Below, piece after piece: positions 12,019-23,967 of a DNA stretch of 64,000 bases (positions are counted from its first letter, which is position 1; each line of letters starts with the position of its first letter). Under the pieces are notes generated by a model. The model was not told the DNA's origin. It ran no database searches and was given only the letters and a program-made list of their open reading frames with translations. Source of the stretch: Neurospora crassa OR74A (lineage: Eukaryota > Ascomycota > Sordariomycetes > Sordariales > Sordariaceae); assembly GCF_000182925.2 (NCBI RefSeq), contig NC_026506.1, positions 1,984,001-2,048,000 on the forward strand. Direction: 5' to 3'. The translations under genes were made by a program, and so were the position numbers.

Positions 12019-13318
12019 TTAGGCAGAAATGGTCTGCTGTTGTTGCTGGTTGAGCTTGTTTTGCCTCTCCCTCTCGACCTCGTACATAAAGTCAAAGTAA
12101 CCCTTGTCGAAGTGATGGATACGGACGTAACCGTCCTCACCACCGCTGGCGTAGCTCTTGCCGGTCGGGTCGGCGGCAACCGTGTTGAGGGGACCGAAGT
12201 GACCGCGCACACGACCAATTTCGCTCTCGAAGATCTTGTGGTAGAAACGCGCCTCGAATTTACCCTGACGCGCGGAGGTGGTGGTGACATCCATGGCAGC
12301 CTGACCACCACCGAGAATGACGAAGTCCTTCTTGCGAGTGATGGTAGCGCTGTTAAGAGGGGTGTCGGCGGGGTAGGTCTTGAGGACCTCCAGGTCCTTA
12401 GCTGTGATGAGCTGTGAAAATAATCAAGGAGTGTTAGCATGCGATTGACTGTTCATTGATTTCGGTTTTAAGGATCCGGGAAGAAGACCAAAGAAAGAAA
12501 AAAAAAAGGGGGGGGGGGGGGGTTGTGGAGCCATGTGACATACCTTGGAGGTCTTGTCCTTGGAGGCGGTAATGAAGTATGTACGGTCGTGCGACCACTG
12601 GAGATCGGTGATGGGCTGGTTGAGCTCGTGGATGGGGATGTTGTAGAGGAGGTCGCCGTTCTTGCCGTCGAACTGGGAGACGGAGCCGTCTTCGTGGCCG
12701 GCAATGATGTACTTGCTGAGATAACTCCAGCCAGCAACAGTGGCCTTGCTGTCCTCGCAAACGATAGTCATGGCCTTCTCATCGCTCTGCTCGGCGTCAA
12801 CATCGAGCTTGATGTCGAGGACAACGATGGTACCCAGATGACCCATGCGCTTCTCCGTCACACCCAGAAGCTTGCTGCCATCCTCACTGAACTCAACGCG
12901 CTTGACGGCGGTAGGGAAGTCCCATGTCTTAAGAAGTCTGCCGGTCTTGATCTCCCAAAGGCGGATGGTGTTGTCGGCAGAACCAGAGGCGAGGATGGTG
13001 GATGTGGGGTCGACATCAATGGTCCAGATGGCGCCCTGGTGGCCGTGGTATGTACCGAGACGCTCGCCGTTGTGCGCGAACCAAACGCAAATCTGCTGGT
13101 CCTTGGAAACTGAGAAGAGCAAATCACCGTCGCGGTTGTACCTGTTGGGGGTAAAGGGTTGCTGTTAGAGGCTGCATCTCTATATGCCCGACATGCCAAA
13201 GCCAGAACACCAAGAGGGGTCGGGTCGGCGGGTAAGGTATGCGATGATGATGCGGAGGGAAGACGAACTTGATCTGGGTGAGGGCACGTTCGTGGCCCGA
13301 AAGAAGAATGGGCCTCAT
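12019..13318 (-). CDS. TIF34: Translation initiation factor eIF3 subunit I (WD40)
   Basis: Three exons on the minus strand: 13318-13269, 13141-12544 and 12411-12019, giving 346 residues, the normal eIF3i length. The start [23 protein letters not shown] is the conserved eIF3i N-terminus. Joining ATCAA to a G after the acceptor makes the expected Lys-Tyr-Asn. WD40 repeats are evident ([56 protein letters not shown]). The protein is a seven-bladed propeller in the eIF3 complex that helps 40S scanning in the cytoplasm. Intron 2 (12412-12543) carries an unusual homopolymer pair, C15 then T10 on the transcript strand. The gene is divergent from C1-THF synthase. Family assignment is near certain. 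Confidence 0.95.
12498..12522 (+). repeat. Homopolymer pair A10G15 inside an eIF3i intron
   Basis: Ten A then fifteen G on the + strand, within intron 2 of eIF3i. On the transcript this is C15T10, about 20 bases after the donor. It is a likely site of length variation or assembly error. Confidence 0.85.
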
Positions 13319-14623
13319 CTTGATTGTGGGTTATTAAATATGACGAGGCGTGGACGGCGGTATGGAAGTGTTATGGTCGTTAGAAGACACTGAGTGGATT
13401 CGTCGTCGAGAAATATCGCGGGGGGGGGTTGCACGACTTGGGAGGTAGGTGGGTGGATTAGTGTCTTTGTAGATGCGGTCGTCGTCGTCGGATCGGTCTT
13501 TGGTGTTCTTTCTTTGGGTGGATTTCCACTCCCAGTAATTTTTCCGCAGATTGTGCGCGATAGGCTGGCTGGCTCTGGCGGATTCTGACGGCCGCGGGGC
13601 GAACCAACACCTATCCCTGCAGATGCCAAGCTGCCCCTCTCCAGTCCCTCGTCCCAGCCAGCCGTGTGCCATCCATTGAAGCTGCTGGTTTCAGTTCGGA
13701 CCGGACTCTGGACCTTGCGATGCAGCCTGCCACCTCGATCCGCCGCTCGCAGCCTGCCGGCCCGTCGACAGCCACCGATAAGAAGTTGTGGCTCAGTCTG
13801 TGACTCAGAGTTTAAGAGTCAGCTGTATTCGTCAAGCCTGTGCCGCGGCCGCAAGCCACACCAACTTCAATCTAGAACAACGACACAGACAGGACAGTGC
13901 GAGCACATCATGATCCGAGCTGCTACCTGCAGCAAGCCGAGAACTTGTAGAGTCATGGATGCAGCATCTAGACACCCACTTCAATTGCAGTTATATGAAT
14001 GCCCTCTTCCGGGGGTCGCATCGAGGAGGAAAAGTTCTTCAACTCTCGGAGATTTGTAGACGGAAATAGAGGCTTTTCTAACGAGACATGGTAGGATTCT
14101 TGCAAGAATGCATGGTGAATACGTACTATTTTGAGAAGCTTGGGTTTGGGCTCTATTCTATTTAGGTTATCTCATTGGCTTCACGTTTTGTTGTCACATT
14201 TACACTGGTCATTTGCGGCACGTCTTGAGACGCTCACCTTCGGTGACTCCTCGAGAAGGGAAAGAAAGAAAAAAAAAAGAAAAAAAAATCACAAATCACG
14301 AAACCTCTATTCCCGCCAGCAAACCGGCGATCATTGGATCCTCGACATCGATCCCCCGTCGTCTACCTAGGCGGGAACCCATTGTGACTCTTCTGTGCGG
14401 CGCAGAAAACCCCTGGGTCCCGAATCCGTCTGGTCCCACCCCGTCGTGGAGGTGCCCGGGGGCGTCGAGAGAGCTTGGCCGGGCGGAAGTCTTGAGCTTC
14501 TGAATATCCCTTACCCCGAGCCTGCGTCCGCTGCTGTTCAGTGTGATGTTGTTACAGCACGCACGCAGAAAGACCACTGCACCCTTCTTCTAGCTCTACA
14601 GTACCAGTCTGCGTCGTGTAGGC
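13319..14623. promoter_or_regulatory. Divergent promoter region, eIF3i / C1-THF synthase
   Basis: About 1.3 kb separates the eIF3i start from the longest in-frame start of C1-THF synthase. It should contain both promoters and leaders. A purine tract (A-rich with G interruptions, about 14260-14288) lies upstream of C1-THF synthase. Short ORFs at 13664-14059 and 14131-14370 do not look like proteins. No CCAAT or TATA element is convincing. Confidence 0.5.
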
Positions 14624-15199
14624 ATGGCCATCTCCAGCTTCATCCAGAGGGTGTCTTCCACGTCAAGGAAGTCGCGTCGAGCCGGAAGCTGTCTCACATC
14701 CCTGTCCGCACACGGGTCGCTGAACACACGGCGGCGCATTCAAGTCGAGCATACGGGACAAGACGTGCTCAAAAGATGGACATTGTCGTGGGGCACGGAA
14801 TCCGACTCTCGGAGCTCTACCTCGGCTTTCGTCGCCTCTGCAGCTGGTACCACTGACTTCTCCGCCGCCCCGCGATCCACCTGCAGCCGCCCTAAGAAAT
14901 CCCGTTATTGGCGCCTATCTCCAGTGACGGGGCTTACGGGGTCGATTCTGGTGTCACCGTCATGCGCCGGGGCAGCAGCTGCTAGCGATTTTGGAGCTAA
15001 TGCGCTGCTCTCCCCCTCATCTTCAACTCTGCCTCTGCCTGACACTTTACCCTTTGCACCATCTTCCTCCTCCCGCTTCTCTCACATTCAGGGTCCTGTC
15101 TCTCGATACGCTGCTGCTTTTGGCCATCCGCGCAGCTCCATCAGGACATATTCCAGTTTAGCTTCTCCCAGAGCCGCAACAAGGGAGCCTGAAGCAGCA
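14624..15199 (+). other. In-frame N-terminal extension of C1-THF synthase, candidate mitochondrial presequence
   Basis: An ATG at 14624 is in frame with the C1-THF synthase start at 15200, with 192 open codons between them. The extension is rich in Ser, Arg, Ala and Thr and poor in acidic residues. Its last part (SSIRTYSSLASPRAATREP) resembles a mitochondrial targeting and cleavage region. Use of 14624 would give an 1133-residue protein, use of 15200 a 941-residue cytosolic form. Yeast encodes mitochondrial MIS1 and cytosolic ADE3 separately; one gene with two starts is an inference here. Only the distal 40-50 codons look presequence-like, so an intermediate start or a leader intron is possible. 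Confidence 0.45.
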
Positions 15200-18100
15200 A
15201 TGGCCTCCAAGATCGACGGCACCGCGCTGGCCAAGCGCATCCGCGACGGTCTCCGCGCTACCATCGACGAGACCAAGAAGACCAACCCGCGCTTCCGCCC
15301 CTGCCTCAAGATCATCCAAGGTGCGCTTGTGTGTGTGCTGCGTGCTTTTGCAGATGAAACCCAGTGGCTAACCAGTTGACTGCAGTTGGTGATCGATCCG
15401 ATTCCTGTACGTTGAGACTGCTGCACCGTCCACCACTTTATCTACCCCGCCGTCACAGCAACATTTCTGTGCCACGCATTGTCCCTTGCTGACTGACCGT
15501 CTGTCTGCCATGCAGCTACCTATGTGCGCATGAAGTTGAAGGCTGCTGAGGAGGTACGCACAAGCTCGGGGATATCCTGTCCTACATCGGACGACTGGCA
15601 GGCAGGATTCGGACTGACATGTGATATCAATTACAGTGCGGTATCGAGGCCGAGCTGATCAAGTTCGACGAGAATGCCACCGAGGCCGAGCTTGTTGCCA
15701 AGGTGGTGCAGCTCAACAACGACTCGACCGTCCATGGCATGCTCGTCCAGTTGCCCCTCCCCAAGCACATTTCCGAGTATGCTGTCACATCGGCCGTTGC
15801 CGACGAGAAGGATGTCGACGGTTTCGGCACCCTCAACATCGGCGAGCTTGCCAAGCGCGGCGGCCACCCTTATTTCATCCCCTGCACCCCCAAGGGTGTC
15901 ATGGCTCTTCTTGCCGAGGCTGGTGTTGAGCTCAAGGGAAAGAACGCTGTTGTCCTCGGTCGTAGCGATATCGTGGGCAGCCCTGTCAGCTACCTCCTCA
16001 AGAACGCCGACGCCACCGTCACCGTCTGCCACTCCAAGACCGCCGATCTCCAGCAGTATCTCAAGGAGGCCGACGTTGTTGTTGCTGCCATTGGCCAGCC
16101 TAACTTTGTCAAGGGCGAGTGGCTCAAGAAGGGTGCCGTTGTCATTGATGTCGGTACCAATTACGTTCCCGACGATACAAAGAAGTCTGGCGTCCGCCTG
16201 GTTGGTGACGTCGAGTTCGAGTCGGCCTCCCAGGTCGCTTCCGCCATAACTCCTGTTCCCGGCGGTGTCGGTCCCATGACGGTTGCTATGCTTTTGCAGA
16301 ACGTTGTTGACGCCACTAGTTTCTACTTCGAGAACCAGAAGAAGAGGGGATCCATTCCTCTCCCTTTAAAGCTGGCGGAGCCCGTTCCTTCCGATATCGA
16401 TATTTCCAGGGCCCAGGTTCCCAAGCCCATCACCCAAATCGCCACCGAGATCGGTCTTGCGCCCTCCGAGCTCGAGCCCTACGGTGCTTACAAGGCCAAG
16501 GTTGACCTCAGCATCCTCAAGCGCCTTGAGCACCGCCGTAACGGTCGCTATGTCGTTGTCACTGGTATCACCCCCACTCCTCTCGGTGAGGGCAAGTCCA
16601 CCACCACTATGGGCCTGGCTCAGGCTCTTGGTGCTCACGTTGGTCGTTTGACTTTCGCCAACGTCCGCCAGCCCAGCCAGGGTCCTACTTTCGGCATCAA
16701 GGGTGGTGCTGCTGGTGGTGGTTACAGTCAGGTCATCCCCATGGATGAGTTCAACCTTCACTTGACTGGTGATATCCATGCCATCACCGCCGCCAACAAC
16801 CTTCTCGCTGCCGCTATCGATACCCGCATGTTCCATGAGAACACCCAGAAGGACGGTCCTCTTTACAAACGTCTAGTCCCTGCCAAAAACGGAAAGAGGG
16901 AGTTCCCTCCCATCATGTTCCGCCGCTTGAAGAAGCTTGGCATTGAGAAGACGAACCCCGATGATCTCACCGAGGAGGAGATTAGCCGCTTTGCTCGTCT
17001 CGATATTGACCCCGAGACCATTACCTGGAGACGTGTTCTGGATGTAAACGACCGTCATCTGCGCGGTATCGTTATCGGCAATGCTCCCACCGAGAAGGGC
17101 CACAAGCGTGACACTGGCTTCGACATTTCTGTTGCCAGTGAATGCATGGCTATTCTGGCCCTCAGTACTAGTCTTGCTGACATGCGTGAGCGTCTCGGCA
17201 GAATGGTTGTTGCCAGCTCCAAGAGCGGCGACCCTGTCACTGCTGACGACCTTGGTGTTGGCGGTGCCCTGACTGTTTTGATGAGGGATGCCATCAAGCC
17301 AAACCTCATGCAGACCTTGGAGGGCACTCCAGTCTTCGTTCACGCCGGTCCTTTCGCCAACATTAGTATCGGTAACAGCTCGATCCTGGCCGACAAGATG
17401 GCCCTCAAGCTTGCCGGTACGGAGCCCGATGAGGATTACGCTACCAAGTCTGGTTTTGTCGTTACTGAAGCCGGTTTCGACTTCACCATGGGTGGCGAGC
17501 GTTTCTTCAACATCAAGTGCCGCACCTCTGGCCTCATGCCTGACGTTGTTGTTGTTGTCGCTACTATCCGTGCCCTCAAAGTTCATGGTGGTGGTCCCCC
17601 GATCTCGCCCGGTGCGCCGCTCAACCCTGTGTACAAGGAGGAGAATGTTGAGATTCTGCGCGCTGGTTGCGTCAACCTCGCCAAGCACATCCAGAATGCC
17701 CGTTCGTATGGTGTCCCTGTCGTCGTTGCCATCAACAAGTTCTCGACCGATACCCAGGCCGAGATTGACGTTGTTCGCGAGGAGGCCATCAGGGCCGGTG
17801 CCGAGGACGCCGTGCTCGCCAACCATTGGGCCGAGGGTGGTAAGGGTGCTGTTGACCTCGCTCAGGCCGTCATTTCTGCTAGCGAGAAGTCTACCCCTGA
17901 GACTCAGAAGCTTCTATATGAGGTTGAGGGCAACACCGTCCAGGAGCGTATCGAGAAGATCGCTTGTGAGATGTACGGTGCCGCCAGCGTCGAGTTCAGC
18001 GAGCTCGCCCAGAAGAAGGTCGATACCTATACTCGCCAGGGATTCGGCAACCTGCCCATCTGCATCGCCAAGACCCAATATTCACTCAGCCACGACCCCG

Positions 18101-18282
18101 AGCTTAAGGGTGCCCCCACCGGCTTCACCGTCCCCATCAGAGATGTCCGTATGGCCGCGGGCGCCGGGTATCTCTACGCTTTGGCTGCCGATATCCAGAC
18201 TATTCCTGGTCTGCCTACGGCTCCTGGTTACTTTAATGTGGACGTGGATACCGAGACTGGTGAGATCCAGGGTCTGTTCTAG
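15200..18282 (+). CDS. ADE3: C1-tetrahydrofolate synthase, trifunctional
   Basis: Four exons from this ATG: 15200-15320, 15386-15406, 15516-15553 and 15637-18282, coding 941 residues, the standard length. Exons 2 and 3 are tiny (21 and 38 bases), but together they encode the invariant [20 protein letters not shown] region, confirming the splicing. The N-terminal dehydrogenase/cyclohydrolase domain (about 1-310) shows the catalytic YVRMK (Tyr50, Lys54), VQLPLP, PCTPKG and GRSDIVGSP. The C-terminal formyl-THF synthetase domain has the nucleotide loop [10 protein letters not shown] (Gly377 onward) and [14 protein letters not shown]. It interconverts 5,10-methylene-, methenyl-, 10-formyl- and free THF for purine, thymidylate and formyl-Met synthesis. 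An upstream in-frame ATG may give a mitochondrial form. The annotated start could be either. Confidence 0.93.
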
Positions 18283-19870
18283 AAGATTTGAGTTTAGTTG
18301 AAAGCTGGTTGTTTCGCCTTGCAACCATTTTTTGTCGGTTTCGCTCTAGATATATTTGTCCTTTGCCTGGGTACATGAGTTTGGTGTTGCGGTTTGGGTA
18401 TATAATGCATTCACGATCAACTCAAGGGTGCGGTAGAACCGGTTTTGGAGTACGTGTACGCCGGTAGTCTCTGTTCTTGTCTTTTAACAACACACATGGA
18501 ATGGCGGCGCCACGGTGTACGGATTCAAAAAGAAGAAAGGGGCGAGCCAGAAAAAGATGGGGGCATCGTCGTGCGTATATGATATCATGTTTTGTTTTTG
18601 TTAGGTTCCATACATGAAATAGGAGGCCACGTTGAATTCACCGCGTTGCGCCATCCTGTGCTGATCAATACTCGGCCCTAACGCCTTTTCGCGACCTCTC
18701 TTTGAGCGGTATATCCTGAAGGCCCTTCTTGTCCGTTCGGAAATACCAGGACATCCTCAATCTCTCTCATCTCTGTCTCATTCGTCGTGCGCCATCCGCA
18801 TATGTATCTATTCTGTCTCTTGATCGCTCTTGTTAAGTTCTTCATAATTTTCAATAAGCAGTTTCTTTGCTTTCCTACTCGATGCCCATGACTCTGTTCC
18901 ATGCGGGGTTAGTGCTCTCGAGGAGAAAAGGGAAAACGAAACGAGTTGTGCACGAAGCAAAAATATGTACAGCGAAGACCACAACACGGTGAAGGCTTTA
19001 AGAAAACATAACAATATATTGAAGGAAAGAATAAATGTCATGATCCGTGTAAGTAGGAGTATAGCGAAGGTGGATCCGAGAAATTGTACCAAAGGGAGAA
19101 CATTATCCTTATCTTGGACTAATAACAATACAATAGGTATGATATAGAAAAGCTCGGACAACATTTTTACAGACGTTACGTGTTTGTCTGGGAGCATCCA
19201 TCTTCGGTCATTTATCCGTCCACGAAACAAGTGATGATGATTGTGCTGAGATCCTTTGGCTTTGTTATTTTTGTCGAAGAAGAGAAGGGAAAGTGATTGA
19301 CGATGCAAATGTGACGTCAAGTTGTCGCTGAGCGTGCGGCCATAGCAATAATGACCAGCGGAATGAAGAGACTGAATAATTGGAAACAGCAAACGGAGAA
19401 TTGCATGACTGTGAAGAGCAAACGAAGAAAAAGTCGCCATACTCAAACAGGTTGAAAAGAAATGGAAGCGCATGACGTTGTAAAAGGAGTGCGTAGGTAG
19501 GTCATCCAGAAAAGTATAACAAGGTCGCGTGTCGTGCCCCGTGAAAGTCGTATAAAGTCGTACAGTATATCGCCACGCCAAACAGCTTTACCGCCCGTCG
19601 CAAATGAAAGAATCTTTTCCCCTCCTCCCTGCCTTTTCCGTCCAGAAATGAGGGATTGTACCAAAGCCTTAAAGAAAAGAGACAAGCACGACCAAACTCA
19701 GCACCTGCCACCGTTCCCAAGAACATGACCCATTGTTAGCTCTAACTCACCACATCACACCAACCCTCCCCAATTACCCCAGACATTTTTTTCATCATGA
19801 TCTTCTTGAATACGCGTAAATGCTGAGACTATCCTTTCCTGTATAAAACAGAAAATACGAGTCATTAGGA
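18283..19870. other. Convergent 3' region with an unassigned minus-strand open frame
   Basis: This region lies between C1-THF synthase (+) and the C2H2 regulator (-), both ending here. A minus-strand frame is open over 19581-18808, but it begins at TTG, contains AT-rich hydrophobic runs and matches no family I know. It is more likely 3' untranslated DNA of the regulator than a gene. No terminator-like or RNA structure is visible. Confidence 0.5.
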
Positions 19871-22800
19871 TTAAAACCAAGGCTTATCGTTTCTCTCCCC
19901 GTCCTCCTCTAGCCTCCTGAGGACCGCGACAGCTTCCACATAAAGCATGTTCTTGCCCCCAATACAGTCGACTTCCAGTCGACGACGCACCAGGGAGACA
20001 ACGCTCATCGACTCAGAACGGCTCCGTGCCCGGATGATATCTTCCTCTGTGACGTTGTCCGCACCCAGCATGCGCAGCCAACTCATAGCGCGCTGATCGG
20101 CTGCCGCCGAGCTTCCGTGCCTCGAGGTAAGACTAGCCTTAATATCGCCCGTTCGCTGACGCTTGGCCGAATGCTGCTGCTGCTGCTGCTGCTGTTGAAC
20201 GTCTGTGGCAGCAGCGATCGTAGAGCTAATGGTAGGGATCGACCGGGCTCTGTGGCCGAAAGCCCAGAATATCAAGGCACAGACGTACAGAGCCCAGTAA
20301 TCGGATATGTCCTTTCCCCAGAATGACGATCGGTCTTCTGTTGCCGCACCCTTGACTGGCGCATACCGGGAGACCCCAGGAGAAACGGGACTCAGGAACT
20401 GTACAATAGAGCGGGCGGCATACTTGATTGCCTTGACCACACTAAGATTGGCCATATCAGTAGGTACGTTCGCATCACCGCCTTGACGATAGTGATAATT
20501 CTCTGCCCAGGCTTTCAGGCACCTTTGGTGAATGCCAAATGCTGCGGCTGGCAAGACTTTCTTGGTGAACAACCACGATTCGCCGCTGACAGCAAGCAGA
20601 TCACGAAGCGGGGTATGATGCAATGCGAGGTAGGTACTGGCGATAGGACAACCGGGGAAAAGGCTTCCAAGACGTGCCTCAATGTCAAATGAACCGCGAG
20701 TTCTTGAATCTGGGGGTTGCAAGAAGTCGGGCTGAAAGCAAGGTGATCCCTGCTGAAGAGGACTGAACTGGCTATTCATGTAATGCAACTGGGGATCGAC
20801 TTCGCTCACTGAGGACTTTTGGGCCGAGGCAGATGGTGCGGTCAAGCCCTGCCTGCATGGGATTCGCAGATATTCAGCTACAAGAATGATCATCCGATCG
20901 ATGCTGATCTGCCTTGAAACGAAATCGGGGGTAATGGTTCCTGGCGAGGGTGCAAAAACTGGGATGCCAGCCGAAGGGTCTTCCGCAAGGATCTTCGCCC
21001 AGGGAGCTGCTGAAGTAGCCTCCCAAAGCCTCAAGCTCGAGCCCATAAGAGGGATAGGTGGGTGTGTCAGTTTTGAGGCCACTGAGGACTGGCCTAGTTG
21101 CGGCTGCTGCTGATAGATAGCGACGTGTCCATCGAGGAAAAAGCATGCTGCCAGGAGACGGCGATGTGCCTCTACATCAACCCAGTTCTTCCAGGAGGCC
21201 TGAATCGATAATTGTTGATCTGAAGGGGAGGCAGAATAGTCGATCATAGTTGGGTGATGATACAAAACCTGTGGGTTGAAAGCACCCTGTAAGTACGTCT
21301 GTTCGCTGACCTCAGGCTGTGGCTGAGAAGGAAGAGAAAAGCCCAAAGAGTGATGATTTGATGTGAATTGAGACGACCCAAACCTTCTCCGCCGAGACGG
21401 CTGGGCAGGCGTGAGAGGAGAAGAGAAGTTATTGAAATTATCATTATAAGACGTGAAAGACGGAGAAACAATGCCGAGAGGAGAGGAAGTTGAAGATGAA
21501 TAAGACAATGGAAAATTGCCGATGTGGGCAGGGTCCAAAGCACTGAGGTGTCGCAGTGCAATGGAGGACATCGTGTTTGAGGTGGCTGCCATGGAGATAG
21601 AAGAGCAGTCCGAAGTAACAGATAACGAACCAGGGGACCAGGCACTGGGATCAATGGCCCATGAACCTTGAATGCTTTCGGGAGTTGAGAAAGACGACAC
21701 AGTAAGGAACTGTGAAGCACTCACCCTCTTGTAGAGATCCTCAAACAACCTCGAGGGTCGTATAACGGCATTTTGTCCGCGTAGCCGGGCGAAGTATTCG
21801 CATAGAAAAATTGCCTGCATGACTTGGATATTCCACTGTAGTGTCTATATTGACTCTAACCGTCAGTGAACAAAACTTTATGCTGCGAAGACCATGCTTG
21901 GTCCTCCTTGAAGGGATTGAGAGTGGCCGACTCACTTTCTTTACCTCCCTCCAAGCCAAATCATGCAATCGGCTGCCCTTGACACGATCTTCTTCGTCAT
22001 CGAGAAACTGGGTCGCCATCGCAGCCATGGCATACCGCAGCACCTCTTCAGGCGCGTTTTCGAAGGAAGCTCGATGGACTATTGGGAGCAGGGGGTGAAC
22101 TTTCTCCCAGTATACCGCAAGATACCGCGGAATAGCGCCGTAGAGAGGATTCATTAGTGATTTAGGAAGAGTGGCCCCGGTGAACTCGCACCCATTACTT
22201 ATCGGCAAACCCAGTGTAACCAAGTTTCCGTTTTCATAACCAACATCGTCGCTGCTGTAGCTGGGATCGGCACTACCCTCAAGCCCAGCTCTCATAGCGT
22301 CAAACATGCCGATGTCCTCCAAAGGGAATGGAGCACCCTGCATACCATACGAGGAGTCCAATAACGCCTCTTTCTGGATCCGGGTGTCCAACTGAGATGG
22401 GAGAGCAGTGGCAGGCAACACTAAAGTTTGTGTGTGAGAAGGCGTGTTCAGAGGCGGAGTTGAACTACGAACAGACGAAAACGAGCTACCACGCTGGTGC
22501 TGGTGGTAAGAGCCTTGCGGGGAGCTCGCTCCACCTGCTCTAGGAGGCACGATAAGATGATTGTAGGTCCGCGGCTGTGAGCCAGAATTGTAAGACGGCG
22601 AGTTTGCCAAGTGACGGGCGAACATATTTTCCTGTTGGATTTGATCTCCAGTGTCGGAACTCGATGGGTATGATTGGGGAAGGTTCGGAAAGGGAGTCAT
22701 CACTGAACCTGTCCATATCTCCGTACCAGATACTGGAGTTGTTGAGATGCTTGAGGTGGTCGTCGTCGAAGGAGAATGACGCCAAGACTCTGACGTAGGT

Positions 22801-23967
22801 ACGTCCGGAATGGGTGTTTCCATTCTCGATTGTAGCGGCTGTATCCCAGGCGGTTGAGGCGGCCAATTGATGTCTGGGGACGATGCAACCGGGTTGTATT
22901 GAGGCCCAGGGGGGTAGTGATATGGATCTTGGGCTCCGACATAATCTGGCTCTGGCTGCATTCCTGATACTGTATCATGTCGTAGTACTCTTCCGCAAGG
23001 ATCGGAAGAGCCTGGTGATAGCCTGCCAGATGGCCTTTGGCCTGACCGCGACGGTACAAATCCAATCGGTGGAGAGGGTGGACCAGGATTGTCATGCTTG
23101 TGGTCACCTGATACAGTTTGAAGCACTTTATCGCCTTCTTGCTCACTGCGAGCAACATCATGATTAGTACAAACATGGCTGCGCACCAGTTCCCAGATCG
23201 GTACTTACTGTCTCTGCTGATGCCGAACCAGCAGGTCCGACCGATGGAACGCCTTGTCACAATTGGGATATGGGCAAGAGTACTCTGGGGGCCCATGACC
23301 AAGTTGATGACGTCTCAGATGCTCTGCCCTCGTAAAGGTCTGTTCGATAGTGTTAGCAGAAATAGCAATACTTACAGGACACATGAAGTCTTCTTGCCTT
23401 TGATGGCCTGCAGATGTCGCAAACATGCACCGGTATGCCTTTCTTTGCTCTGCTCACTCGGCCCGTGATGGGCGTGAGCCTCATGGGAAGCTCGGAAGTG
23501 TGGGACTGTGAACGCATTGGCCTCAATGGCGTGTGCGACTGGGGGTAGTTGCCGCCCGTTGATGATGTTGACGCAGATCCAAACCCCGTAGTATGATCCG
23601 CCGAGTCATTGCTCGCTGTGCTACGACGGCGCATCGTGGACCTGATATGAACAGCTAGTGGAATCGAAGATACAACAGGGTTGACGCCTTTGGATCCCCA
23701 GCTAATGTCCGGGCTCTTGGTCTGAGAAGAGGCAACAGCTAGGCTGATATCTCGAGGTTGGATAGATGGTCCGGGGTTACTGTCATATCTCGGGAGCGTA
23801 ATAGGTGGTAACGTTGTCGGTGGTAGTGATGGTAGTTGGGTATGGAGAGGTGGTCTATGGGGATGGCCCATGTTGACTGGATGGTCCGAGGCGACGTCCT
23901 TTTTATTGATGTGGTGAGACTCGGTGTGGTCGTCGTTGACATCCATTATGAACTTGAGGCTAGCCAT
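19871..23967 (-). CDS. C2H2 zinc-finger / fungal_trans transcription regulator
   Basis: Four exons on the minus strand: 23967-23398, 23339-23209, 23145-21936 and 21835-19871, totalling 1291 residues. Two N-terminal C2H2 fingers are visible. The first has Cys183, Cys186, His201 and His205 with TFTRAEHLRRHQ. The second has Cys212, Cys217, His230 and His234 with AFHRSDLLVRHQ. The first finger is split by a 58-base intron (23340-23397) whose donor is GC (GCAAGA), not GT. The frame and the family sequence both require it. A fungal-specific regulatory domain follows (AIFLCEYFARLRGQ, SRLFEDLYKRV near residue 640-680). A poly-Gln run lies near residue 1184, followed by a basic SAKRQR. The segment between fingers and middle domain is Ser/Pro-rich. 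It is a nuclear DNA-binding regulator; target genes are unknown. About 9 kb of gene-free DNA lies upstream. The start at 23967 is the first true ATG. Confidence 0.85.

Noticed and set aside
13664-14059. 131-codon + strand frame between eIF3i and C1-THF synthase
   Set aside because: No recognisable features. It lies in the expected divergent promoter region.
16873-17826. 317-codon antisense frame inside C1-THF synthase
   Set aside because: Mirror of a strongly biased coding exon. The product is low-complexity Asp/Gly/Val/Asn.
21670-21740. Possible extra intron in the C2H2 regulator after FEDLYKR (GTGAGT donor)
   Set aside because: No acceptor nearby preserves the frame, while the unspliced frame remains open. 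Left as exon, though the segment SASQFLTVSSFS could be intronic.
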